Source of the DNA: Tenrec ecaudatus
Taxonomy: Eukaryota; Chordata; Mammalia; Afrosoricida; Tenrecidae
Assembly (NCBI RefSeq): GCF_050624435.1
Contig: NC_134547.1
Coordinates: 33,071,419 to 33,135,418 of the forward strand
DNA length: 64,000 nt
Direction of reading: 5' to 3'
Part shown: positions 33,213 to 43,860 of the stretch, piece by piece
How the letters are laid out: each line of letters begins with the position of its first letter
Numbering within the stretch: the first letter of the stretch is position 1
Made by a program: the position numbers and the translations under genes
The notes under the pieces: model-generated
Database searches by the model: none
The model's input: only the letters and a program-made list of their open reading frames with translations
What the model was told of the DNA's origin: nothing

Positions 33213-33670
33213 GGACCTCCACAAGAGGGTTCCCAACACCTGGGTACACGGCAGAAAATGTGAAAAAGAAAGGTTTCTCTCTTAACGTCCACTCCTGTTG
33301 CCAGTGATCAAATACATTCCCAAAAGGGCTAGGAACCTCTTTCTGCCCCCTATCTGCTCTGAAATTCATCATCTGGGCTTCTTTGGTTCTGTATCTAGTT
33401 CACTGACCATATTGCCTGCTGATCACTGGAGTCATTGGCAGACTGCCAACTTTGGGTACATTCAGCTCTGCAGCCACCAGCTTGTTGTCTTTCTGTGTCG
33501 TGGTTCGTCAGCCACCACAGCTACACGTGTCAGAAGAAGCCTCCAGCTTAACATCTGAGTCTCCTGCTTCTACAACTGTGGAGCCACTTCTTTGATACAA
33601 ATTTATTTCTATATACACACATATAAGTGTCACTGGTTTCATCTCTCTGGAGAACCCAACTTAAAACACG
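33213..33670 (+). repeat. ERVL-like LTR remnant
   Basis: It ends 'ctctctggagaacccaac' with 'tatacacacatataagtg' before it, the typical 3' end of the MLT2-like LTRs here. It is too diverged to place ends. Confidence 0.45.
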
Positions 33671-33839
33671 TACAATACAATCTAACCAGACTTGAGGGCA
33701 GTGGCATGTTCTCTTCTGTCTCGAGACATCACACACTCAGCTGAACGCAAAATGTACTGTAGGCCTAAAAGTAGGAGCTAAAGGTATAAAAGCCTCCTAG
33801 GAGAAAACATGGGCTTAAATCTTTGTGACTTGGACTAGG

Positions 33840-34290
33840 TATGTTAGTCCAAACTGACTAGAGAAACAAACCCAGAGACACTAATGTGTGTGTAAGAGAG
33901 AATTTTATGTCAAGTAGCAATGATATATCCTTAAAACATCCTAGTCCAGTCCAGATCAAGGCCATACATTCGAGATTGGCCCAGGGATTCCTCTTCTGAC
34001 TCACACAGCACAAGCAATGATGTTGAATGCACAAAGATCACAGGATAGTAGTTGGAAAGTCCTGTGGGTCTAATGGCGGTGGATGCATCCCCAGGGTCTG
34101 ACTGCCATCAGTGTGGCTCCATGTGGCTTGTCAACAGAAATGTCAAGCAGAGAGAGAGAGACAGGAATCCTCATGAGAAGGCCATGCCCACAAAGAGGCA
34201 TCAGTCTATAACCTGATTGACAGTGTAGACTCCACCCTTTCACTCTTAATATCATCAAGTTGACACGAGATTAGGTAACTACCACACACA
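33840..34290 (-). mobile_element. Solo LTR, ERVL-like (family D)
   Basis: The plus strand runs from 'tatgttagtccaaactgac' to 'actaccacacaca'. The flanks 'ctagg' (33835-33839) and 'ccagg' (34291-34295) are a 5-bp TSD with one change. It is inserted in the L1. Confidence 0.8.
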
Positions 34291-34439
34291 CCAGGCCATA
34301 ATTTTCCAGCTATGACTTGAAAGGCACAAGCAAAAGAGAAAGAAAAAAAGATGCATGTGATTTGACCAAAATAAAAATGTATGCTTCAGGAGATACCAGG
34401 ATTTATAAAGAACTCCTACAAGTCAGCAAGGTAGAACCC

Positions 34440-34648
34440 AAACCCCAAACTTCACTGTCATCGAGTCAGTTCTGACTCACAGCGATCCTATAGGACAGAG
34501 TAGAACTGCCTTGCTGGGCTTCGGAGACAGTAAGTCTTTACAGGTGTAGACAGCCTCATCTTTTCCTGAGGAGCAGCTGGTGGTTTCAAACTGCCGATTG
34601 TATGGTCTGCAGCCCGACACACAGCCCACTACACTACTAGGGCTCCTT
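34440..34648 (-). mobile_element. AfroSINE
   Basis: The plus strand shows 'catcgagtcagttctgactc', 'cgatcctataggacagagta', 'ctggtggtttcaaactgccg' and 'actactagggctcctttg': a nearly complete minus-strand copy inside the L1. Confidence 0.85.
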
Positions 34649-35075
34649 TGAAAATTTAGTGAGAAAGTTCAAATCAAGACCTCGGTGAGATGTCCCTTAT
34701 CCCCACTCAACTGGCTAAAATTAAAAAAGACAGTAACAAGTGTTGGCGAGGACGAGGGGCAATGCAACATGGTACCATCTCCCCGAATGTTCAGCACAGG
34801 ATGGCCTATCTCTTGACCCAGCAATTCCACTCCTAAATACCCAAGGGAGTTGAAGACATACATCCACATAAGAACCTGTATATAAATATCCACATCAACA
34901 TTATACATGATAGCCCCAAAGTGGAAACAACCCAAATGCCTATCAACTGATGGCTGGATAAACACACAATGGAACATTATTTGGCATTAATAAAAGGTAC
35001 AAAGGAGTACAGGTGCACGTTATAACATGGGTAAATCTTGAAAATATTATTCCAAGTGAAAGAGACTGGATAGGA

Positions 35076-35519
35076 TACTGTAGGATTAGTCTACTAGAGA
35101 CTTTTCTCTGAACCCCAGGAACTTACATACAAGTATCCACGCAATAGCTCCACAATCGCCAACTTCATAACCCCACTGGTCTGGGTTCCCGAGATCCAAA
35201 CAAACAAACAAACAAACAAACAAACAGTGGCGTCTTCAGCTTTCTCCTTCTCAGAGACCAAGAGTTTCACGCTTCTGATCGCATTGACTTCTGTCTTCCA
35301 CCTTCTGTCCACTCTATTAGCAAATTCAGTTGGTTCTATGGATATAGCTATAATTTAATCTCTCCTCACCACCTCCATTGCTACACACAGAGTCCAAACC
35401 AGCATCATCTCTTGGCTTAAACATCCCTGTAGCTGTCCTCATTTCCGTTGTTCTCTGCCCCTCCCCTCCCCCGCCCCCTTAGCTGCCCTCATTACACATC
35501 AGCCAGTTAGTGTCCTGGG
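35076..35519. other. Unassigned, with an (AAAC)n tract
   Basis: (CAAA)n runs at about 35197-35226. Nothing else is recognised. Confidence 0.4.
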
Positions 35520-35990
35520 AGCAGGCCAGTCAGATCATGCCCCTCCTCCCCAGGGCTCCTGTTTCACCCCAAGGAAGAGCTGACATTCTTAGTACACCCA
35601 CAAGGCCTCCATCATCTCCCCTCCCCTCATCCTCTATGCAAATTATACCCCCAATGCTGGTAAGTAATAGAAAGAAAAGGAACTTCCCTCTCAAGCCAAT
35701 GCTTCCTTTCCGGTTCCCTTTCCCCTGGAACTTCTCAAGTGTGTTTTTTGTATCCTTGCTTGCCGTCAATCTCCCCATCGCTGCTCACTTTGCTCCAGCC
35801 ACACTGGTCCCCGGTGTTCCTTGATCATGCCAGGAACATCCCACCCCCGGGGATTTGCACCCGTGACTCCCCGTGCTTTGAAGATTCCTCCCCACACGCC
35901 TTCATTACTTTCTGCCTCCTTCAGATCGGAACTCAAATTCCCCCTATCTGCCACCTCATCTGAGCCTCCAGAGAAATGCAGCCTCTGTTG
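35520..35990 (+). repeat. L2 LINE fragment
   Basis: 'caaggcctccatcatctccc', 'ctttgctccagccacactgg', 'ttccttgatcatgcc', 'tttgcacccgtgactcccc' and 'cagatcggaactcaaattcc' follow the 3' end of ORF2 of the ancient L2 family in order. It is old and diverged, as expected. Confidence 0.75.
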
Positions 35991-36612
35991 ATCCCAGCAG
36001 CTGACTAACCTTGTCCTTGGCAGAGGGCATCAGGGCGGGGGTTGCTGCTACTCTCCTAGCTGGCCCTTAGGGACTTGCATGGGTATGTCTTCGTGGAGAC
36101 TGGGGCATGACTTACTGTCTTGGTTAGAGAGCCCCGATCCATTCGAGTAAGCTCTTGTGTGGAGCAGCTTAATTCTAGCAGAATGTATGTGTCCCAGTCC
36201 CAGTGCCCTTCCTGATTTTGTGGGCCTGCCTGCAGCCAGGGGGCATAGATTTGCAGTCACTCAGAGTTTTGTGAGTTTCCTTTGTCCTCCCTATCCTCTC
36301 TATCTAAGGCTTTAATTTTCTGAAAGCATTTGCATGACACTACAACCTCATGCTAATTGTCTCCTTCATCCAGATGAGTCGATATTTGCCTGTTGGAGAA
36401 TTAATCAATGTTCTTCAATTAAATGTGAGGTTTGGGTCTCTTGTACCCCCAAACACCCATTATATATTTTCCCCTCAGCTGGCACAAGCAGTATTAATAG
36501 AGTGTTGGAGTAATCTTTAGAAAACAAACAAAACTCACACCAACAAAGACTGAACCGACAGGGGCAGGCACATTTCCACAGTGAGGGACCCCTCTTTGTT
36601 GGGGCATCTTCC
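35991..36612. other. Unassigned intergenic DNA
   Basis: No gene or repeat recognised with confidence. Confidence 0.35.
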
Positions 36613-37326
36613 TATTAGGTTTCTCAGGTGGGAAATACCTTGGTTCTTGACTTCGCATGACGAAGAATTTATGCCAAAGCTTGGTTTGTGATCCAAGTGA
36701 GTTTTTATAAAGGCCGGGAAAAGTTTCAGGTTTTACAATCACAGAACACGGACAACCTCGTGGGATGCACACCCCAAGAGACTGAGGCATGGCCGGCAGG
36801 CACAGGACAGGAGCTGAAGGGCGAAGAAGAGGAGGAAGGGCAGGGCATTTCAAGGTCGGGGTAGCTCAGTGGTTCTGAACCTTCTGAATGCGGCGACCCT
36901 TTAATACAGTTCCTTATGTGGTGGTGACCCTCAACCATAAAATTATTTTTGTTGCTAGTTCATCACTGTCATTTTGCTACTGTTATGAATCGGGTGACCT
37001 CTGTGAAAAGGTTGTTAGATAGACCCCTCCTCCCCCCAAAGGGGTCACGACCCACAGGTTGAGAACCCCTGGGGGTAGTTGAAGCCTTTGGCTAGGAGGC
37101 GTGGTAGAAGGTCTTGGTTGACCCCATTAGCTGAATTAAACCCACCTGGGTCTAGTTTGGGCTGCCCAGGTGTGTGGATCCCACCTGGCTCGGGCTTGAA
37201 TTGGCGCATGCCCAGTAGTCTTTATGGCTGGCTAAGGGCTCGCCTGATTTTCTTCCAACTTCCTCTAGGGGGCTTTCAGGCACAGAGAGGGACAACCCCA
37301 CTGTCCCTGCCTCTTCCTACCTAACA
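36613..37326 (-). mobile_element. Solo LTR, ERV1-like (family B), with SPIN inside
   Basis: The plus strand runs from 'tattaggtttctcagg' (expected TG mutated) to 'cttcctacctaaca'. The 4-bp flanks 'ttcc' at 36609-36612 and 37327-37330 match. It aligns in reverse with 7737-8144. Without the SPIN element it is about 500 bp. Confidence 0.78.
36867..37072 (-). mobile_element. SPIN-type nonautonomous hAT element
   Basis: The terminal repeats 'cagtggttctgaacctt' and 'acaggttgagaacccctg' enclose 'ctttaatacagttcc', 'ataaaattatttttgttgct' and 'aaaggggtcacgaccc'. The 8-bp flanks 'gggtagct' (36859-36866) and 'gggtagtt' (37073-37080) match at 7 of 8 with TA at the centre, the hAT pattern. The orientation is opposite to the copy at 11307. 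No transposase. Confidence 0.88.
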
Positions 37327-37330
37327 TTCC

Positions 37331-37664
37331 CCCTGCTGGAAAAGATGGCTAAGATTTGAAAGTGGGAGCCCCAAGAGGTGGGGAATATTTGTCTGTTTTG
37401 TTCATGCATCTGTGGGTATTTAATTATGCCAAGTGAATTCAAAAGCAAACAACCTGGCAGGTGGATTTTCTGTCCCCTTTTATTTTTCATCAACACAAAT
37501 GTATGCATCCCACAAATACGATGAGCCTCTTCTCCAAGGCAGTGCCTGACACACCTGCACCATCTCGTCTGATGCACTGAGTAATAGAGAACGCTGTGTC
37601 CCCTGTGGTTCTTGTGAGGCCAGCAAGTATTACAGGAGATGATCTGAGCTCGACATTCCATATA
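37331..37664. other. Unassigned intergenic DNA
   Basis: Nothing recognised with confidence. Confidence 0.35.
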
Positions 37665-37795
37665 ACCCCCAAGGGGGGCTACAATGGAAAAGACTCACAC
37701 TCGCAAGTGCTGGTGAGGAGGTGATACAACTGGAATACTCATAGATTTCAAGTGGGAACGTAAACTGGTATCGCCGCTGTTGCAAAGGGGCAGAA
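37665..37795 (+). repeat. L1 ORF2-end fragment
   Basis: 'gcaagtgctggtgaggaggt' and 'gtgggaacgtaaactggta' match the end of L1 ORF2, also seen at 34730-34760. Confidence 0.6.
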
Positions 37796-37874
37796 GCTGA
37801 GGCAGCAGCAGGAGACTCAGTCAGTCTTGCTCTTACTTGGCCATTATTGTCATTGACTCCCGCCCACCCGTCAC

Positions 37875-38165
37875 TTTTTCATATTGTTCAGGCTTGTGTG
37901 CTGCTGCGATGCTGGAAGCTACGCTACGGATATTTCCGATGCCAGCAGGGTCACCCAGGGCGGACAGGGTTCAGAGGAGCTTCCAGACTAAGGCAGACTA
38001 GGAAGAAAGACCTGATGGTTTACTTCCATGAATTAGCCAGTGGATCACAAGGGAGCATCGGACGCTTCATCAGGAGGCATCAATCACCGGAGGAGGGCCT
38101 CAGGTTTGGTGACGTAGGGCCAGATATGCTTTTGTTCTGTTGTGCACAGGGCCCCCATATGTAGG
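37875..38165 (+). mobile_element. RTE 5'-region fragment
   Basis: 'gtgtgctgctgcgatgctgg', 'ccagcagggtcacccagg' and 'gcttccagactaaggcagac' match the 5' part of the longer RTE at 56265. It jumps at 38135 to an RTE 3'-end phrase, 'tttgttctgttgtgcacagg', so most of the element is deleted. Confidence 0.65.
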
Positions 38166-38245
38166 ACTCCACTGAAGGCAGCTGTCATCATCACCAAAGC
38201 CTGATCGATCCATATCCCATGGCCCAGCCAAATCCCACCCTGGGG

Positions 38246-38511
38246 TGTGGGGGAAAGGCCAGCCCCCACAAATAATTGCGGGCTCCATAGGTGCAATTGT
38301 CAGTTAAATATATATAAATATATAGAATAGAATAAACATTATAACATAATATTTATTTATATAGTATAATATGAGAAATATATAATGTATTAAATATATA
38401 TAATAAAGTCATAGAGAGCATGAGAGACAGAAGAGAGAGTGAAATAATGGAGTCAGACACATTTCATGGTAGCATGCTCACCTCAGCCTCACTTGGTGGT
38501 CCACACATGCA

Positions 38512-38558
<47 letters not shown>

Positions 38559-39650
38559 ATTTATTGCTAACCAAGGCTTTCATGTCAGGGAAGCCAGCCC
38601 CTAACACATCATTACAGGTCCGGTAGGCGCAATTGTACAGCGATAATAAGTAAAGATCATAGTAAAGTTATTGAGAGCATGAGAGACAGAAGTATTGAAA
38701 TAAATGGGAGTCAGACACGTTTCATGGCAGCATGCTCACCTCAGCTCCACTTGATGGTCCTCGTGGTGGGAGAGAAAGCTTAATGGTAGCCCCGGCCCCT
38801 TTTATATTCTCTGGGGACATGCAAGCCCCCCAATTACAGGTGAGGACATACATCACTGGAAGGGGCTGTCCTACAGGTAATACAGTAATGAGAGGGGGGT
38901 GGTCCAGGGACACACATGCAATAGGAAGGGGAGGGATCCTAGGTTCAGGATGGCGGCCTAACTTTGACCTATTCCCTAGATCTCCATAGGAACCATTATC
39001 AGTAGGGTGTGAACGCTTGGTCTCAGGCCTCAAGGAGGAATAGTTTATTATCCCCAGTAGCAGGGATTGAGGCCTGCCATATAGTCTGGTTGACTAACTG
39101 CCCTAGAGGCCTACCCTGTAGTCTGGTGACTAACTACCCTGGGGAGGATGTCTGTAAGCGTTTGACCTCTCCCCACACTTTCATATTTTCTGGGGGGGGG
39201 TGCAAGCCCCCTAATTACAGGTGAAGACATACGTCACAGGAAGGGGTTGTGCTACAGGTAATACAGTAATGGGAGGGGGTGATCTAGGGATATTATGCAA
39301 TAGGAAGGGGAGGTATTGGGGGTACACATGTGACAAGATGGGTGGATCCTAGATTAAGGGAGGCAGCTTAATTTTGGATATTATTTAGCCGGGTTGACCT
39401 GTACTCTGGCAAACTATAGAAACCATTATCAGTAGGGTGTCAACCCCACCTACAGGAACCAAACCTGAGGACCACAGGCCTTTAAGGAGAAGTAGCCCAT
39501 TGTCCTTAACAGCAGAGAGTGGGCCCCTCTTGTGGTGGGCCCAGACAGCCGTCTGGTGACTGACTGCCATCAGGGAGGATGTCTCTAAGCATCTGAACTC
39601 CTGCCATATGCTGGCAAATAGCCTCTAATGTCTGGCATGTCTTTGGTGGA
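38246..39650 (+). repeat. ERV2-like LTR array (family F) with internal duplications
   Basis: The block 'agagcatgagagacagaag' to 'agcatgctcacctcagc' occurs twice (38415-38490 and 38672-38750). The block from 'catgcaagccccccaattac' to 'gtctggtgactaact' also occurs twice (38817-39135 and 39201-39565). The same core is in the family F LTR at 11230. The array is best read as one LTR copy with tandem duplications, or two overlapping copies. AT-rich and (GA)n tracts lie inside. No retroviral gene is present. Confidence 0.6.
38516..38556. repeat. (GA)n microsatellite
   Basis: Twenty GA units within the LTR array. Confidence 0.97.
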
Positions 39651-39689
39651 GACAAAGCTGGGGAAAGTCTCTTTATAATCCCTCACTGG

Positions 39690-39910
39690 GGTTTGTACTC
39701 AACAGAAACAAATGCATATGTCTATCGAAATACTTGTTCAAAATGTTCTGAGCAGCCCCAAACTAGAAACTGCTCAGTTATCCATCAACAGGAGGTTTGA
39801 AAAACTGGTGGAGGATCCCTGATAGAGATTAGACCCAATGGGAAGGAACAAATTACGATTCTCTCACCATGTCCATCACAGAAGTCTGAACAGAAAGGCA
39901 CTTAGTGTGA
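39690..39910 (+). repeat. Old L1 fragment
   Basis: 'tgttctgagcagccccaaac', 'agttatccatcaacaggagg' and 'acaccatgtccatcacag'-like words follow the end of L1 ORF2. Heavily diverged. Confidence 0.5.
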
Positions 39911-39999
39911 CTCTACTCAGAGGGGAAACTGAGGCACAAGGACAGGTACTGGGAGAGACTCACGATGTCCTGAATGCTTCTCTGGATGACGTGTACACA

Positions 40000-40001
<2 letters not shown>

Positions 40002-40045
<44 letters not shown>
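40002..40045. repeat. (TG)n microsatellite, 22 units
   Basis: Uninterrupted TG repeat. Confidence 0.97.
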
Positions 40046-40049
<4 letters not shown>

Positions 40050-40884
40050 TGTTTCGATCTGTGCCCTTCATTGGATGGAGGTCAGGCCTCAATTAAGCAT
40101 CACAAGACCCGAGGGAGAGTAACCACAGCAGTGGGCTGCCTGCCCCCACATCTGAGCCATGTGTCAGCCCCATGCTAATTCCTCCTAGTAATTCTCTGAA
40201 GACTATTGATCGAAAGCACTTAGTCCAGGACCTTTGGAGCAGAGATCAATGAGTAGGAACACCTCAGAGCCCAGCTGTGAAGGAAGCTGGCTGCTTTAAC
40301 AAGGTCACTCCAGGGGGACCCTCAGTCTCTTTGTTCTCCTAGTCAGAGGATGGCTGGGTGGGCTTTGTTCCCCAAATCAAATTTACCTCTGAATGACGTC
40401 CACCCAGGCTCTTTGACTCTGGGGACAATCGCTTGCCCAGACAGCCCAGCCCGGGCTGAGTAACAGGAGGCATTGTTCGGAGTCGAATAAAGGGAACAAT
40501 CATGGTGTCCATATGCTTTTGAAAGTTCAGCTTCATATCTGTGCACTGTGAGCTGGATTTCTCCCTAATTGAATTCATGTCTGTGCGGCACTCCCCAGAC
40601 CCCCTGCTTCTCCACAGCTTCATTTAGGGTGTGACTCTGGACTGTAGGCTCCTCACCCTGAGTCCTCTGGGCACCCCTGAGAGATGGATTGTAACTCACC
40701 TGCAACATGACCCTCAGAATGCTCAGAGGGTCTCTGAGGCCCAGGTAGGTGTGTACTTGTCTGAAGCCCAGAGGGCCCTCTGCTCCCCACCAAGATGAGC
40801 CTCTTCAACAGCCCACCCCTCTCATGCTGGGTGGTCTACTTCAAAGCTTGCCCGTGAGAGGCCACAATGAAGTGTTCGGGAATT
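40046..40884. other. Single-copy intergenic DNA
   Basis: No gene or repeat recognised. Confidence 0.35.
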
Positions 40885-41885
40885 CCCACTCTTCTTAAGG
40901 CTATCCATCATTTGTTATGTTCCTTTGCATAGTCAATGAAACACAAGCAAACATCTTTCTGGTATTCTCTGCTTTCAACTCAACCCAGATCCATGTGAAG
41001 TCAGCAATGACATCGCTTGTTCCAGGTCCTCTTCTGAATCTGACCTGATTTTGGCAGCCCTCGGTCAATGTACAGCCGCAGCCATTGTTGCATGATCTGT
41101 AGCAAAATTTTACTTGCATGTGATATTCATAATACTTCCTATAATGTGTGCATTCCGTTGGATCACCTTTCTTTGACATAGGTACAAAATATGGATCTCT
41201 TTCAAATTTCCTGTCATAGACAAGGGAGTCCTTGTTAAAATGTTTCAATTGCTATTCCATGAATTCCTGGAGCCTTGTTTTTGGCTAATGCTTTCAATGC
41301 AGTGTGGACTTCTTCCTTCAGTGCTGTGTTAGTCTGGGTCAACTAGAGAAACAAATCCATAGACACTCATATGCGTATAAGAAAGCTCTTTCTATACAAC
41401 AGCAATTGAATATTGAGAAAACATCCCAGTCCAGATCAAGTCCATAAGTCCGATATTATCCCATATGTCCCATACCAACCTATAAAATCCACTTCAGACT
41501 CATGAAACACATGCAATGATGCCAAATGCAGGAAGATCACAGGCCAGTGGGTGGAAAGTCTTGTGGATCCAGTGGTGGTGGAAGCATCCCAGAGCTGGGT
41601 CTCCATGTGGCTCCTCAGCTCCAGGGCTCTGGCATAGCTTCATGTGTCTTCTCAACAGGAATGTCTTGCAGGCAGTGAGCATGTGTCCCGCCTCCAGGGA
41701 GCTATTTAGCGCCTTAGCGCCTCCAAATGAGGTCATCAAACTGCGACCTGATTGACAGGCTAAACTCTAGCCCTTCACTCTTAAGTCTCAAACTGACAAC
41801 AGATTATGTAACTACCGCAAGTACCATTGGTTCTTGCTCATATGCTACTTCTTGAAATGGTTCCGTGCCATCCATGGATCAAAGG
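40885..41885 (-). mobile_element. RTE reverse-transcriptase fragment split by an LTR
   Basis: 40885-41324 and 41820-41885 join across the LTR and read on the minus strand as the middle of an RTE ORF. A 115-codon open stretch (41248-40901) retains RTE-like words such as MKHFNKDSLVYDRKF and the remains of the catalytic region around ADFTWIWVELK, where the aspartate motif is destroyed. It is a decayed transposon, not a host gene. Confidence 0.8.
41325..41819 (-). mobile_element. Solo LTR, ERVL-like (family D)
   Basis: The plus strand runs from 'tgtgttagtctgggtc' to 'gtaactaccgca'. The 5-bp flanks 'agtgc' (41320-41324) and 'agtac' (41820-41824) match at 4 of 5. 495 bp, inserted in the RTE fragment, whose sequence resumes exactly beyond it. 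Confidence 0.88.
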
Positions 41886-42200
41886 GCAGCTGTGTGAACA
41901 GAACAAAAGGATACAGTGTGGCTTACCATCAAGAAAGGTGAGATGGATGTTAACTAAGTCCACATGGAAGAAGCACACCGGCCCATGGGATCCAAGGATT
42001 CTAAATAATGTAAACCAAAAGCCTAAGGAAGAAATGGTATTTGCAGAAATGGTGGTTTGCAGGATGTCAATGGAAGCTGAAAATCCAGTTGGAGGGCCAC
42101 ACATAGATTCAGTCTCCAGTGAATTCTTCCCTCTGACCACTGTCAAAGGATGGAAATAGCCATGTTTTCAGACAGAGAGCACTGTAAGATTGATTATAGT
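41886..42200 (+). repeat. L1 3'-region fragment
   Basis: 'cacatggaagaagcacaccg' matches the L1 at 60405 and the minus strand of 598-1422 near 1325. The rest is diverged. Confidence 0.45.
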
Positions 42201-42221
42201 AGATATAGTTAGGTTTAAAAG

Positions 42222-42345
42222 GTATTACCCTATATACTCGAGTATCAGCTGACCCAAATATCAGTCGAGGCACCTAATTTTACCACAAAAACTGCATTAA
42301 AAGGGGCTGAAAAACTCGGTTTATACATGAGTATATACAGTATCT
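42222..42345. mobile_element. Short palindromic element (MITE-like)
   Basis: The left end 'ctatatactcgagtatcagc' and the inverted right end ('ttatacatgagtatataca' on the plus strand) form long imperfect terminal inverted repeats around 'gaggcacctaattttacc'. About 120 bp, noncoding, with no certain TSD. It interrupts an L1-type segment whose words continue on either side. The family is not named with certainty. Confidence 0.6.
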
Positions 42346-42514
42346 TATTTTATCTCCCTTTTGACTCAATTAAAAGTATTTTTAGTTAAAAAAAAAAGCA
42401 AAGGGGAAATACACATGCACTAAGCCTTCTGTGACCTCCCTCTGGCCAGTGACCAGGGATGACTAGCCATGGATTCATGCAGGGAGCGTTGGAAAGTGGA
42501 TTGTGGCAGATGTA

Positions 42515-42650
42515 GTCAGAAGACAAGGCTCTACACTCCCATAGAGTTACAGTTTCTGAAACTCACAGGGGCAGTTCTACCCTGTCCTGTAGGGGCGCTG
42601 TGAGTCGTCATTGACTAGATGGTGGTGAGTTTGGTTTTGGTTTTTGAGTT
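42515..42650 (+). mobile_element. AfroSINE, 3' two thirds
   Basis: 'acactcccatagagttacag', 'ggggcagttctaccctgtcc' and 'gagtcgtcattgactagatg' are present; the tRNA-like head is missing or eroded. Confidence 0.75.
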
Positions 42651-43018
42651 AGGTGAAAATTCAACACCTTATCATTTGATCTCCCTTTTAATTCATTTTA
42701 AAGTTATTCTAATTTTTAATCTTCTCTTTTCAATTGAGGTTTTAATTTATTTTCTTAGTTTTTGTTTTGTTTTCCTTTTTTTAGGTTTTTCTGTATATGA
42801 AAAGCAGGATAGGTAAATCTATAGAGACAGAACTAATGGATTAATGGTTTCTTGGAGATATGGTAGGGGAGGTTGGGGAGAAAGGTCGAGCTAATATCAT
42901 GAGTACAAGAAAGAAAAAAAATGTTTGAAAATTGATTATAGTAATGATTGTCCAACTCTTCTCGATATGATTGAACTATTGAATTGTGGACTATGTGCTA
43001 ATAAAACTATTTAAAAAA
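42651..43018 (+). repeat. Older L1 3' region
   Basis: The same order of motifs as 440-597 plus 1435-1720: 'tcatttgatctccc', then 'gattaatggtttcttgg', then 'gaactattgaattgtgg' and 'taataaaactattt'. Confidence 0.55.
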
Positions 43019-43022
43019 TAAA

Positions 43023-43860
43023 AATAAAATCAAGAAGAGTATCAGAAATGTATCCCGTCACCATACTTATTCAAACTGTATGCTGAGTAAATAATCAGAG
43101 AAGGTGCATTGTGAGAATGTGGTATTCGGATTGGAAGAAGGCTTATTAACAACCTGTGATATGCGGATAACCCACACTTGCTTGCTGAAAGTGAGGACTT
43201 GAGTGAGTTGCTGATGAAGATCAAGAACTGCAGACTTCGGTATGGATTACATCAAGGATTTCCTCTTGCTTGATCCATAATCAATGCTCATAGAAACAGC
43301 AGCCAGGAGATCACATGTCATATTGCATTGGGTAAGTCTGCTGCACAAGACCTCTTAAAATGTTGAAAAGCAAGGATGCTGCTTTGAGGACTACAGTGCA
43401 CACACCCCAAGCCGTGCTATTTTCAACCGCTGCCTGTGGATGTGAACGTTGGACGTTGACTAAAGAAGCCTGAAGGAAAATGGATGCACTTGAACAAGGT
43501 TGCCGCTGAAGAACATTGAAACGACTGAGAACTGTCAACAGAACAATCCAATCTGTCTTGGAAGAAGTACAGACAGCGTGCTCCGTAGGGGCAGGTATGG
43601 GGAGACTTTGTCTCATGTACATGTCTCATGCACATTTGCTATAGGGAGAGGCCATTCCCGGGGGGAAGGGTCTCATGCTTGGTAAAGTGGAGGGGCAGGA
43701 GAAAGAGGAAGGCCCTCCACGAGATGGCCTGACACAGGCCTCTAACAATGGGCTCAAGGACAGCTGCGAGTATGGCACAGGACCAGGATGTGTTTTGTTC
43801 TGTCGTACAGAGGGTTGCTATGAATTGGAATCAACTCGATGGTATGCAATACATGAGATA
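43023..43860 (+). mobile_element. RTE 3' half
   Basis: Plus-strand RTE from the reverse transcriptase ('gatatgcggataacccacac', the degenerate catalytic region) through 'aatctgtcttggaagaagta', 'tctcatgcttggtaaagtgg' and the end 'gaattggaatcaactcgatg'. Frameshifts and stops throughout. Its last 30 bases show the sequence that AfroSINE tails share. Confidence 0.85.

Larger units (their letters stand above)
33740..35075 (+). mobile_element. L1 ORF2-end/3' fragment broken by two insertions
   Basis: Three pieces of one L1 on the plus strand: 33740-33839 ('cttaaatctttgtgacttgg'), 34296-34439 ('aggcacaagcaaaagagaaa') and 34649-35075 ('aaatgcctatcaactgatgg', 'cacaatggaacattatttgg'). They follow the order of the end of L1 ORF2 and are separated by an ERVL-like LTR and an AfroSINE. 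The reading frame is destroyed by stops and indels. Confidence 0.8.

Noticed and set aside
38246-39650. Regularly spaced repeats considered as a CRISPR-like or satellite array
   Set aside because: Repeat units are few, long and unequal, and share sequence with a solo LTR elsewhere in the window.
40901-41248. 115-codon open frame that looked like a small gene
   Set aside because: It is a decayed RTE reverse-transcriptase segment with a broken catalytic motif.
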